A stretch of 63,064 nt of DNA, taken from positions 1 through 63,064 of the forward strand of contig JAEOSK010000014.1 of assembly GCA_016840405.1 (NCBI GenBank), given 5' to 3'. Made by a program: the position numbers and the translations under genes. Position 1 is the first letter of the stretch; each line of letters starts with the position of its first letter. Source of the DNA: Candidatus Hermodarchaeum yapensis. GTDB taxonomy: Archaea; Asgardarchaeota; Hermodarchaeia; Hermodarchaeales; Hermodarchaeaceae. Positions 18,019 through 26,611 of the stretch are shown piece after piece. A model generated the notes under the pieces. The model did not search any database, was not told the origin of the DNA, and saw nothing but the letters and a program-made list of their open reading frames with translations.

Positions 18019-18936
18019 CTAGCGTATGTCAGCTTCGTGAAGTATCTTTGCTAATTGAGCTTCTCGATAACCGGTAAACCAACGAATGGGGTAAGGTGCA
18101 ATAGTATTTTCTATTTCCACACCAGATATCATCCGAATGCGTTTCGCGATGGGTTCTGCATCACGCACATTGTCCAACACAAAATCAATCCACATCAAGT
18201 TCTGAGATGCCGAATGCCATTCAGTCCAAAATTCAGTACTAAACTCTTCTTTGAGAGGTTTCAATATCTCTTCCGGGTTGATAATCTTTGGCTGGTAATT
18301 AATACGGAAAGTTATCAGATTATTCGCTCCGCTAGTGGGATCAATATCAATTGTAAATAACACGCTGCGACCTTCATGAAACTTTTGAAGGATACTGCGT
18401 ACGCGTTTTGCCGTTAATCTTGATTTTGCTGCAATGCGCGAAATCAGCATCCGTGCATCCTTTGCCAATTGCGTCAAAACTCTCAGTTGGGGCTTAGAAA
18501 ACGTTGTGCGTTCTCCCCGGTTCACTGGGATGGGGTGGATTTCAATCTCATTCACTCCCTCAAGAGCTCGAAGATACTCGCTTAGCTTAAAGATATCATT
18601 GCCTTCTCGGTAGCTGGCTCTCACGACAGCGGAGCCATACGAATCGAATTGCACCGATCCGACCAAGGGGTGGGCACCTAGCTGTTCCATGAACTCTTCG
18701 TCATCATATGAACGGCTTGAATACACAAAAATAACCAAAGGATGAGCATCAACCATTTTCCAGCTCAATCGAACGATATAGCGGTGAATGACGCCAGATT
18801 TTTGTAATCGTGCCACTCGGCGTTTGATTGCATTGGCTGATATTCCGTGGTCTCGGGCTAAATCTTCATATGAGGCTCTGCAATTTTTCCGCAGGGCATA
18901 GAGGATGCCTTTGTCAATGGAGTCCACGATAATCAT
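18019..18936 (-). CDS. Lrp/AsnC-like regulator with two HTH units
   Basis: A 305-residue archaeal transcription regulator. Residues 4-60 form an AsnC-type HTH (DSIDKGILYAL, then YEDLARDHGISANAIKRRVARLQKSGVI). The 60-135 segment resembles an Lrp ligand/oligomerisation beta domain. A second winged HTH-like unit covers about 147-190 (QLRVLTQLAKDARMLISRIAAKSRLTAKRVRSIL), followed by another alpha/beta segment. This doubled HTH plus sensor layout is found in archaeal Lrp-like proteins. The target is unknown; the divergent CPBP protease gene is a candidate because they share a 152-nt AT-rich spacer. Confidence 0.8.
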   Translation of the reverse strand: MIIVDSIDKGILYALRKNCRASYEDLARDHGISANAIKRRVARLQKSGVIHRYIVRLSWKMVDAHPLVIFVYSSRSYDDEEFMEQLGAHPLVGSVQFDSYGSAVVRASYREGNDIFKLSEYLRALEGVNEIEIHPIPVNRGERTTFSKPQLRVLTQLAKDARMLISRIAAKSRLTAKRVRSILQKFHEGRSVLFTIDIDPTSGANNLITFRINYQPKIINPEEILKPLKEEFSTEFWTEWHSASQNLMWIDFVLDNVRDAEPIAKRIRMISGVEIENTIAPYPIRWFTGYREAQLAKILHEADIR

Positions 18937-19088
18937 CCAGCCTATTAGTATGCTACTATCAGCTCCACTTTATTTTTACTAATTTAGCTTTTTCACAAAT
19001 AATCCAATTTTTCTTCCTAGTTTGTGAGTCTACAAAAGTTAATTTTTTTAATTGAATTGCCTTGTCATTGAGAAATTGGTGAGTTTGT

Positions 19089-19871
19089 GTGTCTTCTGAA
19101 AAAAACTGGAAAATTTTTCTTGGTCCAATTCTTCTACTAGTTGTTTCCTTTCTGATCTATTTGCTTCGCTATCCATTGTGGTGGGCTATCATATTTGTTG
19201 AACAAATATTTGTCATGCTGATTCTCTCTTATGGCGCTGTTTTAATTCTCGCTTTGTTCTTGTTGAAGTATGATTCGAAGTCATCATTAATCCTCTTCAA
19301 GAAAACGAGATATGTTTGGGTCCTTGTCGGCCTGATTTTTGCGCTACTATATTTAGGGCTATGGTATCTGTTCAGTTTCGTTCTTGGTAGCAGATTTGAA
19401 ATCACTGCCTTTCCAAATCTTACAGGTTATGAAGCATACGTTGTTTACTCTCTGCCCCTAGCTTTCATTCTTTATCTTGTATTCACCGTTTTTGGAGCAT
19501 TCGCAGAAGAGGTTGCCTACAGAGGATATGTTCAAACAAGGGTTTCGTCAAGATTCGGCTACATCTTAGGCATCTTTGTTGCTACGTTGTTTTTCTCTTT
19601 ACAACACATCCACATTTTTCAACCAAACTGGATTGTTGAATTCTTTCAAACCCAGTTTGTTCATGTCATGTTTTTCGGCATCTTTATCGGTTATCTTTTC
19701 TTCAAGAGCAGGGAGAACATTTGGAGCGTCTTTGCTTTTCATGCTGTGATAAACATCTTCAGTGTTACTATCCCAATAGTGGTGACTGCAGCTTTTCCAT
19801 TTGTAAATCAGCTCGTTACGGCTGCAAGTTTTATTCTGATAATTGCAATTCTAAGAGTAATTAAAATTTAA
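19089..19871 (+). CDS. CPBP-family (Rce1-like) intramembrane protease
   Basis: A 260-residue integral membrane protein with about eight helices. It has all conserved motifs of the CPBP/Abi family of intramembrane proteases: E140-E141-x3-R145, H173 in FFSLQH, and H218-x3-N222 near the end. In eukaryotes the relative Rce1 removes the last three residues of prenylated CaaX proteins; in prokaryotes roles range from pheromone processing to immunity. The start is GTG 19089 with GGTGAG 5 nt upstream. The gene is divergent from the Lrp-like regulator, and the region is more AT-rich than its neighbours. Confidence 0.88.
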   Translation: MSSEKNWKIFLGPILLLVVSFLIYLLRYPLWWAIIFVEQIFVMLILSYGAVLILALFLLKYDSKSSLILFKKTRYVWVLVGLIFALLYLGLWYLFSFVLGSRFEITAFPNLTGYEAYVVYSLPLAFILYLVFTVFGAFAEEVAYRGYVQTRVSSRFGYILGIFVATLFFSLQHIHIFQPNWIVEFFQTQFVHVMFFGIFIGYLFFKSRENIWSVFAFHAVINIFSVTIPIVVTAAFPFVNQLVTAASFILIIAILRVIKI

Positions 19872-19906
19872 AACAAAGGTTACGTTAAAACTGCTCTCAG
19901 TCATAA

Positions 19907-20761
19907 TCATTTGAATGAGGGAATGACATCTTGCGCAAAACTTTGTATTGATTCAATGAACTTCTCATTTCGTGGTAATGAAGTGAGGAAATACTTTGCA
20001 TCCGATTCTGTCGCCATTTCAACTTGCTTGATAGATTCCTCGGAATTATAGGCGCCCATCATCATAGGACCTTCCATAAAGGCAACCTTGTTTTGACGAT
20101 TGGCTTTCTTAGCTGCCATCATTACAATCTTTTTCCTCTCGCCATAAGGTTCGCTTTCTCCGAATTGAGGAATATAAACAATATCACCAAATTTTCCAGC
20201 TAGTCTGAGCATCCGATGTTTCCTTCCACCGAAGAGTAATGGAGGGTATGGCTGCTGAACAGTCTTAGGTTCCAAAACGGCTTTTTCAGCTTGATAAAAG
20301 TCCCCTTTGAATGACACTTCTTCTTGCGTCCATAAATCAATCATAAGTTTAAGCCCTTCTTCGGTTTTATCCACACGCACTTTCGGCTCATCCCATTCAC
20401 TATATCCATCGAATTCAACTTGGGACCATCCTGCCCCCACACCAAATACTGCTCTTCCACCCGATAACACATCCAGGGTTGACACCATCTTAGCCAAAAT
20501 ACTAGGAGGGCGGAATGGAATTGGTGTGACTAAAGTGCCTAGCTTGATTTGCTCGGTTTTTCCTGCAAGATAGGTTAAAGCAATCCACGTTTCTAAAGTC
20601 ACATTACTATCAGGACGATGCATCCATTCCGTTTGTCCCCACATGTAATGATCAGGCATTACTGCTCCATCGAAGCCCAGTTTATCAGCTTCAATCACGG
20701 CTTTTTCAATTAGCGTAAAATCATTAAACCAATTTCCAAGTCCTGCTAGATAAAATTTCAT
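19907..20761 (-). CDS. LLM-class flavin/F420-dependent oxidoreductase
   Basis: A 284-residue luciferase-like TIM-barrel protein. The N-terminus (EADKLGFDGAVMPDHYMWG), the LGTLVTPIPFRPPSILAKMV segment and LSGGRAVFGVGAGW are hallmarks of the LLM family. In archaea many relatives use coenzyme F420 in place of FMN; which one is used here is an inference. AAGGTG precedes the ATG at proper spacing. The adjacent flavodoxin-fold reductase gene lies 71 nt downstream, so both may serve one redox task. Confidence 0.9.
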   Translation of the reverse strand: MKFYLAGLGNWFNDFTLIEKAVIEADKLGFDGAVMPDHYMWGQTEWMHRPDSNVTLETWIALTYLAGKTEQIKLGTLVTPIPFRPPSILAKMVSTLDVLSGGRAVFGVGAGWSQVEFDGYSEWDEPKVRVDKTEEGLKLMIDLWTQEEVSFKGDFYQAEKAVLEPKTVQQPYPPLLFGGRKHRMLRLAGKFGDIVYIPQFGESEPYGERKKIVMMAAKKANRQNKVAFMEGPMMMGAYNSEESIKQVEMATESDAKYFLTSLPRNEKFIESIQSFAQDVIPSFK

Positions 20762-20832
20762 GATTAAGCACCTTTTACGAATTAAGAGGTTGAGTTTTTA
20801 GAGTTGTCTCTTTTTTTAGTGAAGATCCAATA

Positions 20833-21384
20833 TTATGAAACAGAGTCCTTTCCTGCTTTGTGGGCTTTACTCAAAATTTCTCGAGCATTTTTCACCGCAC
20901 CTCGACTTCCAAATCCAGGCGCCAAGATTGTTGCCAAATGTTCCATGTTCAAATAATCTAGCACATCCTCAAGCATGCCCAATGTGTGACGAGCATAACT
21001 TTCCGACCCACCACCCATGGGCATTGTTAGGATAACTCTTTTTCCACGGATATGCTCTCGTCCAATGCTGACCCATCGGTCTATGAACGCTTTGAACTGA
21101 GCACTCGGTCCCCACCAATAAATCGGTGTACCCAACACCCATACTTGACTAGCCTTCATTTGCGTAACTAGCTCAACCATATCGTCTTCTTGTACACAAC
21201 GATTGGTTTTCTCACACGCAAAACAACCTTTGCAAGGACGGACATCAAGCTCATCTAAGACATATTTAGAGACTGACGCCCCCGCTTCCTTTGCTCCTGC
21301 CAAGATTTCATCCACAAGAACCTCGGTATTCCCATTCCGACGAGGGCTCCCAACAATACCAATAACCTGTGTTGGCTTTGCCAT
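20833..21384 (-). CDS. NADPH-dependent FMN reductase-like flavoprotein
   Basis: About 183 residues of the flavodoxin-like NADPH:FMN reductase fold. The N-terminal strand-loop GIVGSPRRNGNTEVL binds FMN phosphate. The CKGCFAC-x-KTNRC segment at about 52-63 is typical of iron-sulfur flavoprotein relatives and of redox-active members. TPIYWWGPSAQFKAFIDR is the second FMN-contacting segment. Start ATG 21384 is preferred: AAGGAG lies 10 nt upstream and it begins after the stop of the preceding gene (21401), whereas the longer frame overlaps it. Confidence 0.88.
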   Translation of the reverse strand: MAKPTQVIGIVGSPRRNGNTEVLVDEILAGAKEAGASVSKYVLDELDVRPCKGCFACEKTNRCVQEDDMVELVTQMKASQVWVLGTPIYWWGPSAQFKAFIDRWVSIGREHIRGKRVILTMPMGGGSESYARHTLGMLEDVLDYLNMEHLATILAPGFGSRGAVKNAREILSKAHKAGKDSVS

Positions 21385-21400
21385 TCTGTGCATTCTCCTT

Positions 21401-21844
21401 TTATTCAAAGACCATTTTACAACAGGGATCTCCATCCAATATACTGCCAACCCGTGTTGCCTGAATCTTTGGGTTGTAGGCTTTTATCAGTGCGAAATCC
21501 ACTTCGCAGTACAATCGACCAAGGTTCTCAACGCCTCGGTCCATCCAAGCCTCAGCATAACAGCAGTAGGTTGTACCTTCATCAGTATATTCCCACCCTG
21601 AAGAGGGTAAATCACTGAACTTGGCAAAATTCTCAATCGTTAATTCTAAACCTGCGTTCTCGACTTTCTCCCGTATCGTTGCTCCTCTCTCATTACCATA
21701 GCTGCGAATTGCTTCCAGAATAAGCCGTTTACCTTCTGCTTCGCCCAATTCATTGACCAAGGTTTTGGCAAAATGGTAGTAGAGTAGTCCGACTTGGTTG
21801 CCTACTTGGCGCACTTGTTTCGTGCAATCTTTTTCGGATATCAT
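21401..21844 (-). CDS. ATC hydrolase-like (L-2-amino-thiazoline-4-carboxylate) protein
   Basis: About 147 residues. The C-terminal segment with CEVDFALIKAYNP and then RVGSILDGDPCCKMVF is characteristic of the PF14196-type family named for L-2-amino-thiazoline-4-carboxylic acid hydrolase. Proteins of this family in anaerobes are common but mostly untested, so the substrate should not be assumed. AAGGTGA lies 6 nt before ATG 21844, which I prefer over the open frame to 21889. The flavoprotein gene starts 16 nt downstream, indicating an operon. Confidence 0.75.
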   Translation of the reverse strand: MISEKDCTKQVRQVGNQVGLLYYHFAKTLVNELGEAEGKRLILEAIRSYGNERGATIREKVENAGLELTIENFAKFSDLPSSGWEYTDEGTTYCCYAEAWMDRGVENLGRLYCEVDFALIKAYNPKIQATRVGSILDGDPCCKMVFE

Positions 21845-21962
21845 ATCGGTCACCTTATGTTCACCCTTTCTAACCTTGTTTGTTCTCATCTTGTATGTTT
21901 TGAGGGTATTCTTTTCTTTTGGATGTTAAAATTCTTCTTTTAAACGGAAAGCTTTATATCGT

Positions 21963-21980
21963 AGAACAAGACTATGTTCT
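21963..21980. promoter_or_regulatory. AGAACA/TGTTCT dyad
   Basis: A perfect 6-bp inverted repeat with a 6-nt spacer, adjacent to the minus-strand TATA-like box for the ATC hydrolase-like gene. It could be an operator; no binding protein is evident. Confidence 0.3.
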
Positions 21981-22080
21981 CATTAATTGAGAAAATCAAG
22001 ACGATTCTTGTACCCGAATTAAACGCACGTGTCTGTCTTGTCCTCGCGGGGGAATCACAACCAACAAGACCTAGTCACAT

Positions 22081-22119
22081 GTTGTGAACTCCTGTTGTGA
22101 GCCTCAATCGTGAGTCCGC
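22081..22119 (+). repeat. Three degenerate 13-bp direct repeats
   Basis: GTTGTGAACTCCT, GTTGTGAGCCTCA and ATCGTGAGTCCGC follow each other without gaps. The first two share the core GTTGTGA; the third is weaker. They lie 75-110 nt before the MFS start and may be a regulator site or chance. Confidence 0.35.
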
Positions 22120-22191
22120 CTTTAATACCAAACAGACCAAAGCTATCATCGGGAACACGAACGAACATACAGCAAACCATGGTAGATATGC

Positions 22192-23775
22192 ATGAGTCGC
22201 TTCAGTCGTATGCTCGGATTCAAAGATCCTTCACCTAATGTCACACGTCTTGCGTCAATTGTATTACTGCTAGGTTCAACTTGGTCCATAGCCTTTCAAA
22301 TCTCAACAACTTTTTGGATGATTTCAATTGCTACAGCTCTTGGCGGTGGCGATTACATTCTTGGTATGGGAATGGTCGGTTTCTTGGTAATCGTTCGTAT
22401 TGCTGTGCAGACATTGCTTGACTATCCGACAGGAGGAATTGGTGATTGGATTGGTCAACGATGGATCATGGCAGGCGCTTTAGTGTGTTATGCCTTAGCG
22501 TTCTGGTTAACATCAATGGCTACTGTTTCTACGCCTTTCATTATCTTCGTTATAATTTATGCATTAATGGGTCTTGGTGCATCGCAAGAGAGTGGTGCGA
22601 TGCCCGCGTGGTTTGACAACAACTATCGGGTGGCGATGCCCCAGGATAAAGACCGGAAACAGTATGGTGTGTTCTGGTCACGGGCAGGTATGATGTTTCA
22701 ACTTGTTTCAACGTTAATTCTCATTCCTGGAAGTATACTCGCCCTCATATTCAGTGAAGCTTGGGTCTTCCAAGTCCAGGCAATTATCTTCGTTGTCCTT
22801 GCTGTCTTGACTCTGGTATTTATCCGGGATTTTCCAGGAGTACGGAAAAAGGAGAGTGAACATGGAGGTTTCAGAGAATATGGGCGGTTACTTAAAGATG
22901 GTATCAAATTTGTGGGTTCTTCTCGTTTCGTCACGTTGACGATGATGGGTGAAATGCTCATGTGGGCTATAGGCATTGTTTGGTGGGAAATACTCCTCTT
23001 TCCTTTATACTTCGGGTATCTGCTGAGTAATGTCGCAGTAGCCACGTTCAGGACTTCAATGTTCGCACCGATGGTCGTCAGTCAGGAGCGGAGTGGCGTT
23101 ATTTCACAACGTTTCGAACCAAAGAAATGGATTCCTCGGTTCCGCTTCATTCAGTTTGGCAGTATGGCATTCTTCATGTTGCTAATGGCTATTACTGCGA
23201 TCTTTCCTCAACCAACAGCTGCAGCCGCGTTCATCACGGTATACATTCCATTTACTGCAGCTCCCTTCATGACCTTACCTTTAGCCTCCATAGTCCCAGT
23301 GATTCTCATCTGGGTACTATTCGTAGGGACTGATACTCTAGGACGTATTGCTGGGGTGCTAACCGGTCGGATTATGGTAGATGTTTACCCGAACCGGATT
23401 CGTAACTGTATGTATTCACTCCAGCCAACCATTGCAATGCTACTCTCGATTCCTTTCATCATCCTCTTAAGCCAGCTGTTAGCATTCCTTCCGTTTCTAA
23501 AATTCCCCATCGTCTTCACGATTGCAGCTGGGGTTGCCCTTGCAGGGGCCTTACTCATAAAGCAGGGCTTCAAACATCCGATTCCAAAAGATGAATCGAT
23601 TGAAGAAGTGATTGGAGAAGTCAGCGATGAAGTTCCCAAGATTCCTGAAGTCGAAGTACCCGAGATTCCAATTCCAGCTGAAATACCTGCTCGAAATGCT
23701 ACTGAGCTTCCAGCTGAGATTCCATCCGATGCCACATCAACACCTCACGAAGAATTTAAAGAGCCACTCAAATAA
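22192..23775 (+). CDS. MFS-type transporter
   Basis: A 527-residue polytopic membrane protein with about 12 hydrophobic helices and a cytoplasmic loop after helix 2 (DYPTGGIGDWIGQRWIM), the position and style of the MFS loop 2-3 motif (G-x3-D-x2-G). After the last helix comes a 65-residue acidic tail rich in Pro, Glu and Ile (for example PEVEVPEIPIPAEIPA), predicted disordered. The substrate is not identifiable. The ATG is preceded only by a weak site. A hairpin plus T-rich stretch directly after the stop may end the transcript. Confidence 0.82.
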   Translation: MSRFSRMLGFKDPSPNVTRLASIVLLLGSTWSIAFQISTTFWMISIATALGGGDYILGMGMVGFLVIVRIAVQTLLDYPTGGIGDWIGQRWIMAGALVCYALAFWLTSMATVSTPFIIFVIIYALMGLGASQESGAMPAWFDNNYRVAMPQDKDRKQYGVFWSRAGMMFQLVSTLILIPGSILALIFSEAWVFQVQAIIFVVLAVLTLVFIRDFPGVRKKESEHGGFREYGRLLKDGIKFVGSSRFVTLTMMGEMLMWAIGIVWWEILLFPLYFGYLLSNVAVATFRTSMFAPMVVSQERSGVISQRFEPKKWIPRFRFIQFGSMAFFMLLMAITAIFPQPTAAAAFITVYIPFTAAPFMTLPLASIVPVILIWVLFVGTDTLGRIAGVLTGRIMVDVYPNRIRNCMYSLQPTIAMLLSIPFIILLSQLLAFLPFLKFPIVFTIAAGVALAGALLIKQGFKHPIPKDESIEEVIGEVSDEVPKIPEVEVPEIPIPAEIPARNATELPAEIPSDATSTPHEEFKEPLK

Positions 23776-24384
23776 TGGGATCACTTGTCCCCCGAGATTG
23801 ATCCCTCTTTAATTTTCTTCTGCAATATTTGTGGAAGATTTTTTTGAGGTCCAAGGTGTTCGTCTGGGAATCCACCGTGGAACATTATTTTTGTACTGAC
23901 AGTATTCTTCTCCAAATCGACGCTCCAAATCAGGTTCCTCCTTTTTAATGAACCAGATGTGGTTCACTATTCCAAAGGAGGCTCACCATAATAAAATCAA
24001 GATTGACCCGAAGATAATTGCTTCACCTAGGAACACCAGTAGTCCGCCCAGAATCATCGGATTCCGCATATAACGATACAAACCTACAGCAACAAAGTGC
24101 TGAGTGGGTGCCTTTGGTGATAGAGTTCCTTTACCGACAGTAGTAAATGCACGAATGGTTTTGTACATCATAATAAGACCGATAATTAAGGGAGGAATTT
24201 CCAGTAGGAATGAGTTGAGTGTGAAGGGATAAAGGAACACCCAAGGTAAACCGGTCCACATTGAAAAGAATAGGAGTACAATTGGACCTACTAATAGCAC
24301 CATGAAAGGTAAGCTCATGATGGCTTGGAAGTGTTCCCGACGAGACATGGATGCATACCGATAACCTTCTTCAGATTTCAACAC
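23767..24384 (-). pseudogene. ICMT-like methyltransferase with in-frame TGA
   Basis: The first open part (24384-23983) encodes 133 residues with four hydrophobic helices and the family motif GLYRYMRNP-x-ILGG of isoprenylcysteine carboxyl methyltransferase-like proteins. It stops at TGA (23985-23983) inside a helix. In the same frame the next 71 codons, down to TGA at 23769-23767, encode the missing C-terminal part, including FIKKEEPDLERRFGEEY and the VPRWIPRR tail that family members carry. So a 205-residue protein is interrupted by a single stop. Explanations are a nonsense mutation (for example TGG to TGA), a sequencing or assembly error, or recoding. I saw no selenocysteine element downstream. 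Starts: GTG 24384 or ATG 24348. Confidence 0.75.
23777..23816 (+). terminator. Hairpin terminator after MFS gene
   Basis: GGGATCA (23777-23783) pairs perfectly with TGATCCC (23799-23805), followed by the T-rich stretch TCTTTAATTTT. It begins one nucleotide after the MFS stop codon. It overlaps the distal part of the broken ICMT-like gene on the other strand. Confidence 0.5.
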
Positions 24385-24425
24385 TTAAAAGACTTCGACT
24401 CCAAGAAGGCTTCGAGGTGAGATAA

Positions 24426-24932
24426 GTGTCAAAACTTGACGCTAAGGATTTCAATAGTCAATTTGCATTTGGGCTAGCCAGACAATATCAAGGGATGTGG
24501 ACCATGCTCCGCCAAGGCATCAAGAAAATCCCAAACGAACAGTGGAATTTTGGAAAGGACAAATGGTTTTACTCTCTTCGCGTCTATCATATTATCGAAA
24601 CCGTTGAATTCTATGCTCGGGATACACACATGGGAATGGAATGGGGTAAACGCTTAGGAAAAGTGAACTGGTGGGAGGAAATCAGTCACGAAGCGGCCGC
24701 TTTGTTGATCACGAAAAAGGATGCCTTGAAATATATCACTGAATTGGAAAAAAAGACCAACAAGCTGTTCAAGGCTTACTCTGATGAGGATCTTTTGAAA
24801 CAAGATGGGTTCCATTGGTTTTTCTCAATCTTTGAAAAATTTCTCTACTGTCTTCGACACAGCGTTTTCCACATTGGTGAATTAGCCTTTGCTCTGCATG
24901 GACTTGAGTGTGAGCGAATCGAATGGTCCTAA
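24426..24932 (+). CDS. DinB-like four-helix protein
   Basis: A 168-residue protein of the DinB/YfiT-like superfamily. These four-helix bundles use three His to bind a divalent metal and often act as thiol S-transferases or stress proteins. The first His lies in VYHIIETVEFY and the pair in LRHSVFHIGEL, matching the metal-site spacing. The start is GTG 24426 with AGGTGA 5 nt upstream. The coding end lies 32 nt before the methyltransferase start, so the two are probably one operon. Confidence 0.75.
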   Translation: MSKLDAKDFNSQFAFGLARQYQGMWTMLRQGIKKIPNEQWNFGKDKWFYSLRVYHIIETVEFYARDTHMGMEWGKRLGKVNWWEEISHEAAALLITKKDALKYITELEKKTNKLFKAYSDEDLLKQDGFHWFFSIFEKFLYCLRHSVFHIGELAFALHGLECERIEWS

Positions 24933-24964
24933 GGTGGAAAATTTTCAATACGGATTGGATGTTC

Positions 24965-25765
24965 ATGGATGAATATTATGAGTCGAATAAACGCCGGTGG
25001 AATGAGCTTGTAGCAATTCACGCTAAATCCGCGGAATACGACTTGGACGGTTTCTTGGCAGGGAAATCTAGCCTGCACCAAGTTGAGTTAGATGCACTCG
25101 GTGATGTTTCGGGGAAAAGTCTCCTTCACCTGCAATGTCACTTCGGACTCGATACCATCAGCTGGTCTCAACTGGGCGCGAAGGCAACTGGTGTGGACTT
25201 TAGTGTAACAGGAATCGAGTTCGCTCAAGAGCTCGCGAAACGAATGGGCACAGACACCCGCTTCATCTGCAGTAACATATACGACCTTCCACAAGTCCTT
25301 GATGAACAATTCGATATTGTATTCACGAGCTTTGGAGTCCTCTGTTGGCTTGGCGACATCGAAGCTTGGGGTCGAATCATCGCTAACTACCTGAAACCGG
25401 GAGGACTCTTTCTGATTGTCGAGGGACATCCAATACTTTGGGTGTTTGATGACGAGCATCCCACCGATTTGAAAATTAAGTACAGCTATTGGCATACCAA
25501 GGAACCCATGCGGTGGGATACCGATGGGACCTATGTTGAAACCAAGATTAAACTGAAACACACAGTAACTTATGAATGGCAGCACACCATCAGCGATGTG
25601 CTGAACTCGTTAATAGCATCGGGGCTCATAATACTTGAAGTCAAGGAATATCCCTTCATCCCTTGGAAACCGTATCCGATAGCGAAAAAAGATGAAACGG
25701 GTAACTGGCGACTGGACGGTGACCCAATACCTCTTTGTTGGAGCGTTAAAGCGAGCAAGCCCTAA
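24965..25765 (+). CDS. Class I SAM-dependent methyltransferase
   Basis: About 266 residues of the Rossmann-type methyltransferase fold. Motif I is LLHLQCHFGLDTISW, a variant common in one uncharacterised methyltransferase group; the acidic residue that binds the ribose follows in ATGVDFS. Motif II/III segments (FDIVFTSFGVLCWLGD, LKPGGLFLIVEGH) are clear. The acceptor is unknown. I set the start at ATG 24965 (MDEYYESNKRRW) because related proteins begin this way; ATG 24959 is also possible, and the longer frame from 24923 overlaps the DinB gene. Confidence 0.85.
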   Translation: MDEYYESNKRRWNELVAIHAKSAEYDLDGFLAGKSSLHQVELDALGDVSGKSLLHLQCHFGLDTISWSQLGAKATGVDFSVTGIEFAQELAKRMGTDTRFICSNIYDLPQVLDEQFDIVFTSFGVLCWLGDIEAWGRIIANYLKPGGLFLIVEGHPILWVFDDEHPTDLKIKYSYWHTKEPMRWDTDGTYVETKIKLKHTVTYEWQHTISDVLNSLIASGLIILEVKEYPFIPWKPYPIAKKDETGNWRLDGDPIPLCWSVKASKP

Positions 25766-25771
25766 AGGATG

Positions 25772-26461
25772 TTATTCAGGCATTTCCTTCTGAGCGCTAG
25801 CAATCCATTTACGAACCTTATCCTTTGAAATCGCGTACCCTTGTGGAACTTGAACACGTCCAAATTTCTCTGCCGTGGATACCTTGTTGTAAAGATCATC
25901 GGGATCAGCAACAGCCAGTTCTTCGATGCTGGTTATGTTAGCTCCCAAGACTATGCATTCGGCATCTTCGTTAGAAACATCGTCAAGCCAGGTCAATCGG
26001 GCCATGGCAATCCATTTCTGGGCTTGAAGTTGGTTCACGCCGGTGAGTTTCATGACATTCTCAGGTGTGGTCAGTGCCAAGTCTTCGACCCATTCAATGC
26101 TGCCTTCTCGGAGTTTATCTCCATAGGCTTTACCGATGCCCTCAACAGTTTCAATAGGAAGTTGCTCTTCTCCTGGATGGGGTAACAAGACCTCCGGTAC
26201 AAACTCTTCTGGACCTTCAACAGGCGTAGTGGTTTTCGTTTCCGATTTTTCTTTGGTTGGTTCTGGTCCATAGTCTGCTTCGTCACCTCTACCGTATTTG
26301 AAATAGAACACTCCTATGATAATTAGGATCATGCCAATGACAAGAATTGCATTTCCAACTCCAATGAATCCAGGCAACCACCAGAGTGAAGTTCCAGTAG
26401 AAATTAATATGAATCCAAGGACAAGCAGAACGATTCCAAATTCGGATGTTCTTTTTGACAT
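25772..26461 (-). CDS. Membrane-anchored helix-hairpin-helix protein
   Basis: A 229-residue protein with two N-terminal membrane helices (about 8-27 and 36-53), a charged Thr/Glu-rich linker (55-95), and a C-terminal helix-hairpin-helix region. The latter reads IETVEGIGKAYGDKLREGSI and continues with a second repeat ending QAQKWIAMARL, typical of DUF4332/HhH modules. HhH units bind DNA backbone or serve as protein-protein modules; at a membrane the role is uncertain. A minus-strand TATA-like TATTTATAG near 26503-26512 fits the ATG. The protein at 27722-28432 has a related HhH part. Confidence 0.7.
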   Translation of the reverse strand: MSKRTSEFGIVLLVLGFILISTGTSLWWLPGFIGVGNAILVIGMILIIIGVFYFKYGRGDEADYGPEPTKEKSETKTTTPVEGPEEFVPEVLLPHPGEEQLPIETVEGIGKAYGDKLREGSIEWVEDLALTTPENVMKLTGVNQLQAQKWIAMARLTWLDDVSNEDAECIVLGANITSIEELAVADPDDLYNKVSTAEKFGRVQVPQGYAISKDKVRKWIASAQKEMPE

Positions 26462-26611
26462 AGTTCCTTCCTCTTAGTAGCTATTTGGTCATTTCTAGTA
26501 TCGGTCTATAAATACAATAGGATTTCCAGCCCTTGAAGCCCCTTTTCCGCACCAACCGGTTTCCATATGAATTTAAGTCATAACTTTCGATCTGAATATC
26601 GGTGAACCTTT

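Larger units (their letters stand above)
21845..22191. other. Divergent intergenic region with repeats
   Basis: A 347-nt spacer between the ATC hydrolase-like gene (minus) and the MFS gene (plus). A minus-strand TATA-like box (GATATAAAG, about 21951-21960) can serve the former. AGAACA-n6-TGTTCT (21963-21980) is a perfect dyad directly behind that box. A triplet of 13-bp direct repeats lies at 22081-22119. No reading frame or RNA gene is recognised. Confidence 0.45.

Noticed and set aside
23767..23985. Selenocysteine recoding of the TGA in the ICMT-like gene
   Set aside because: No archaeal SECIS-like stem with its conserved purines was seen downstream, and the residue is in a membrane helix with no redox role in the family; a mutation or error is simpler.
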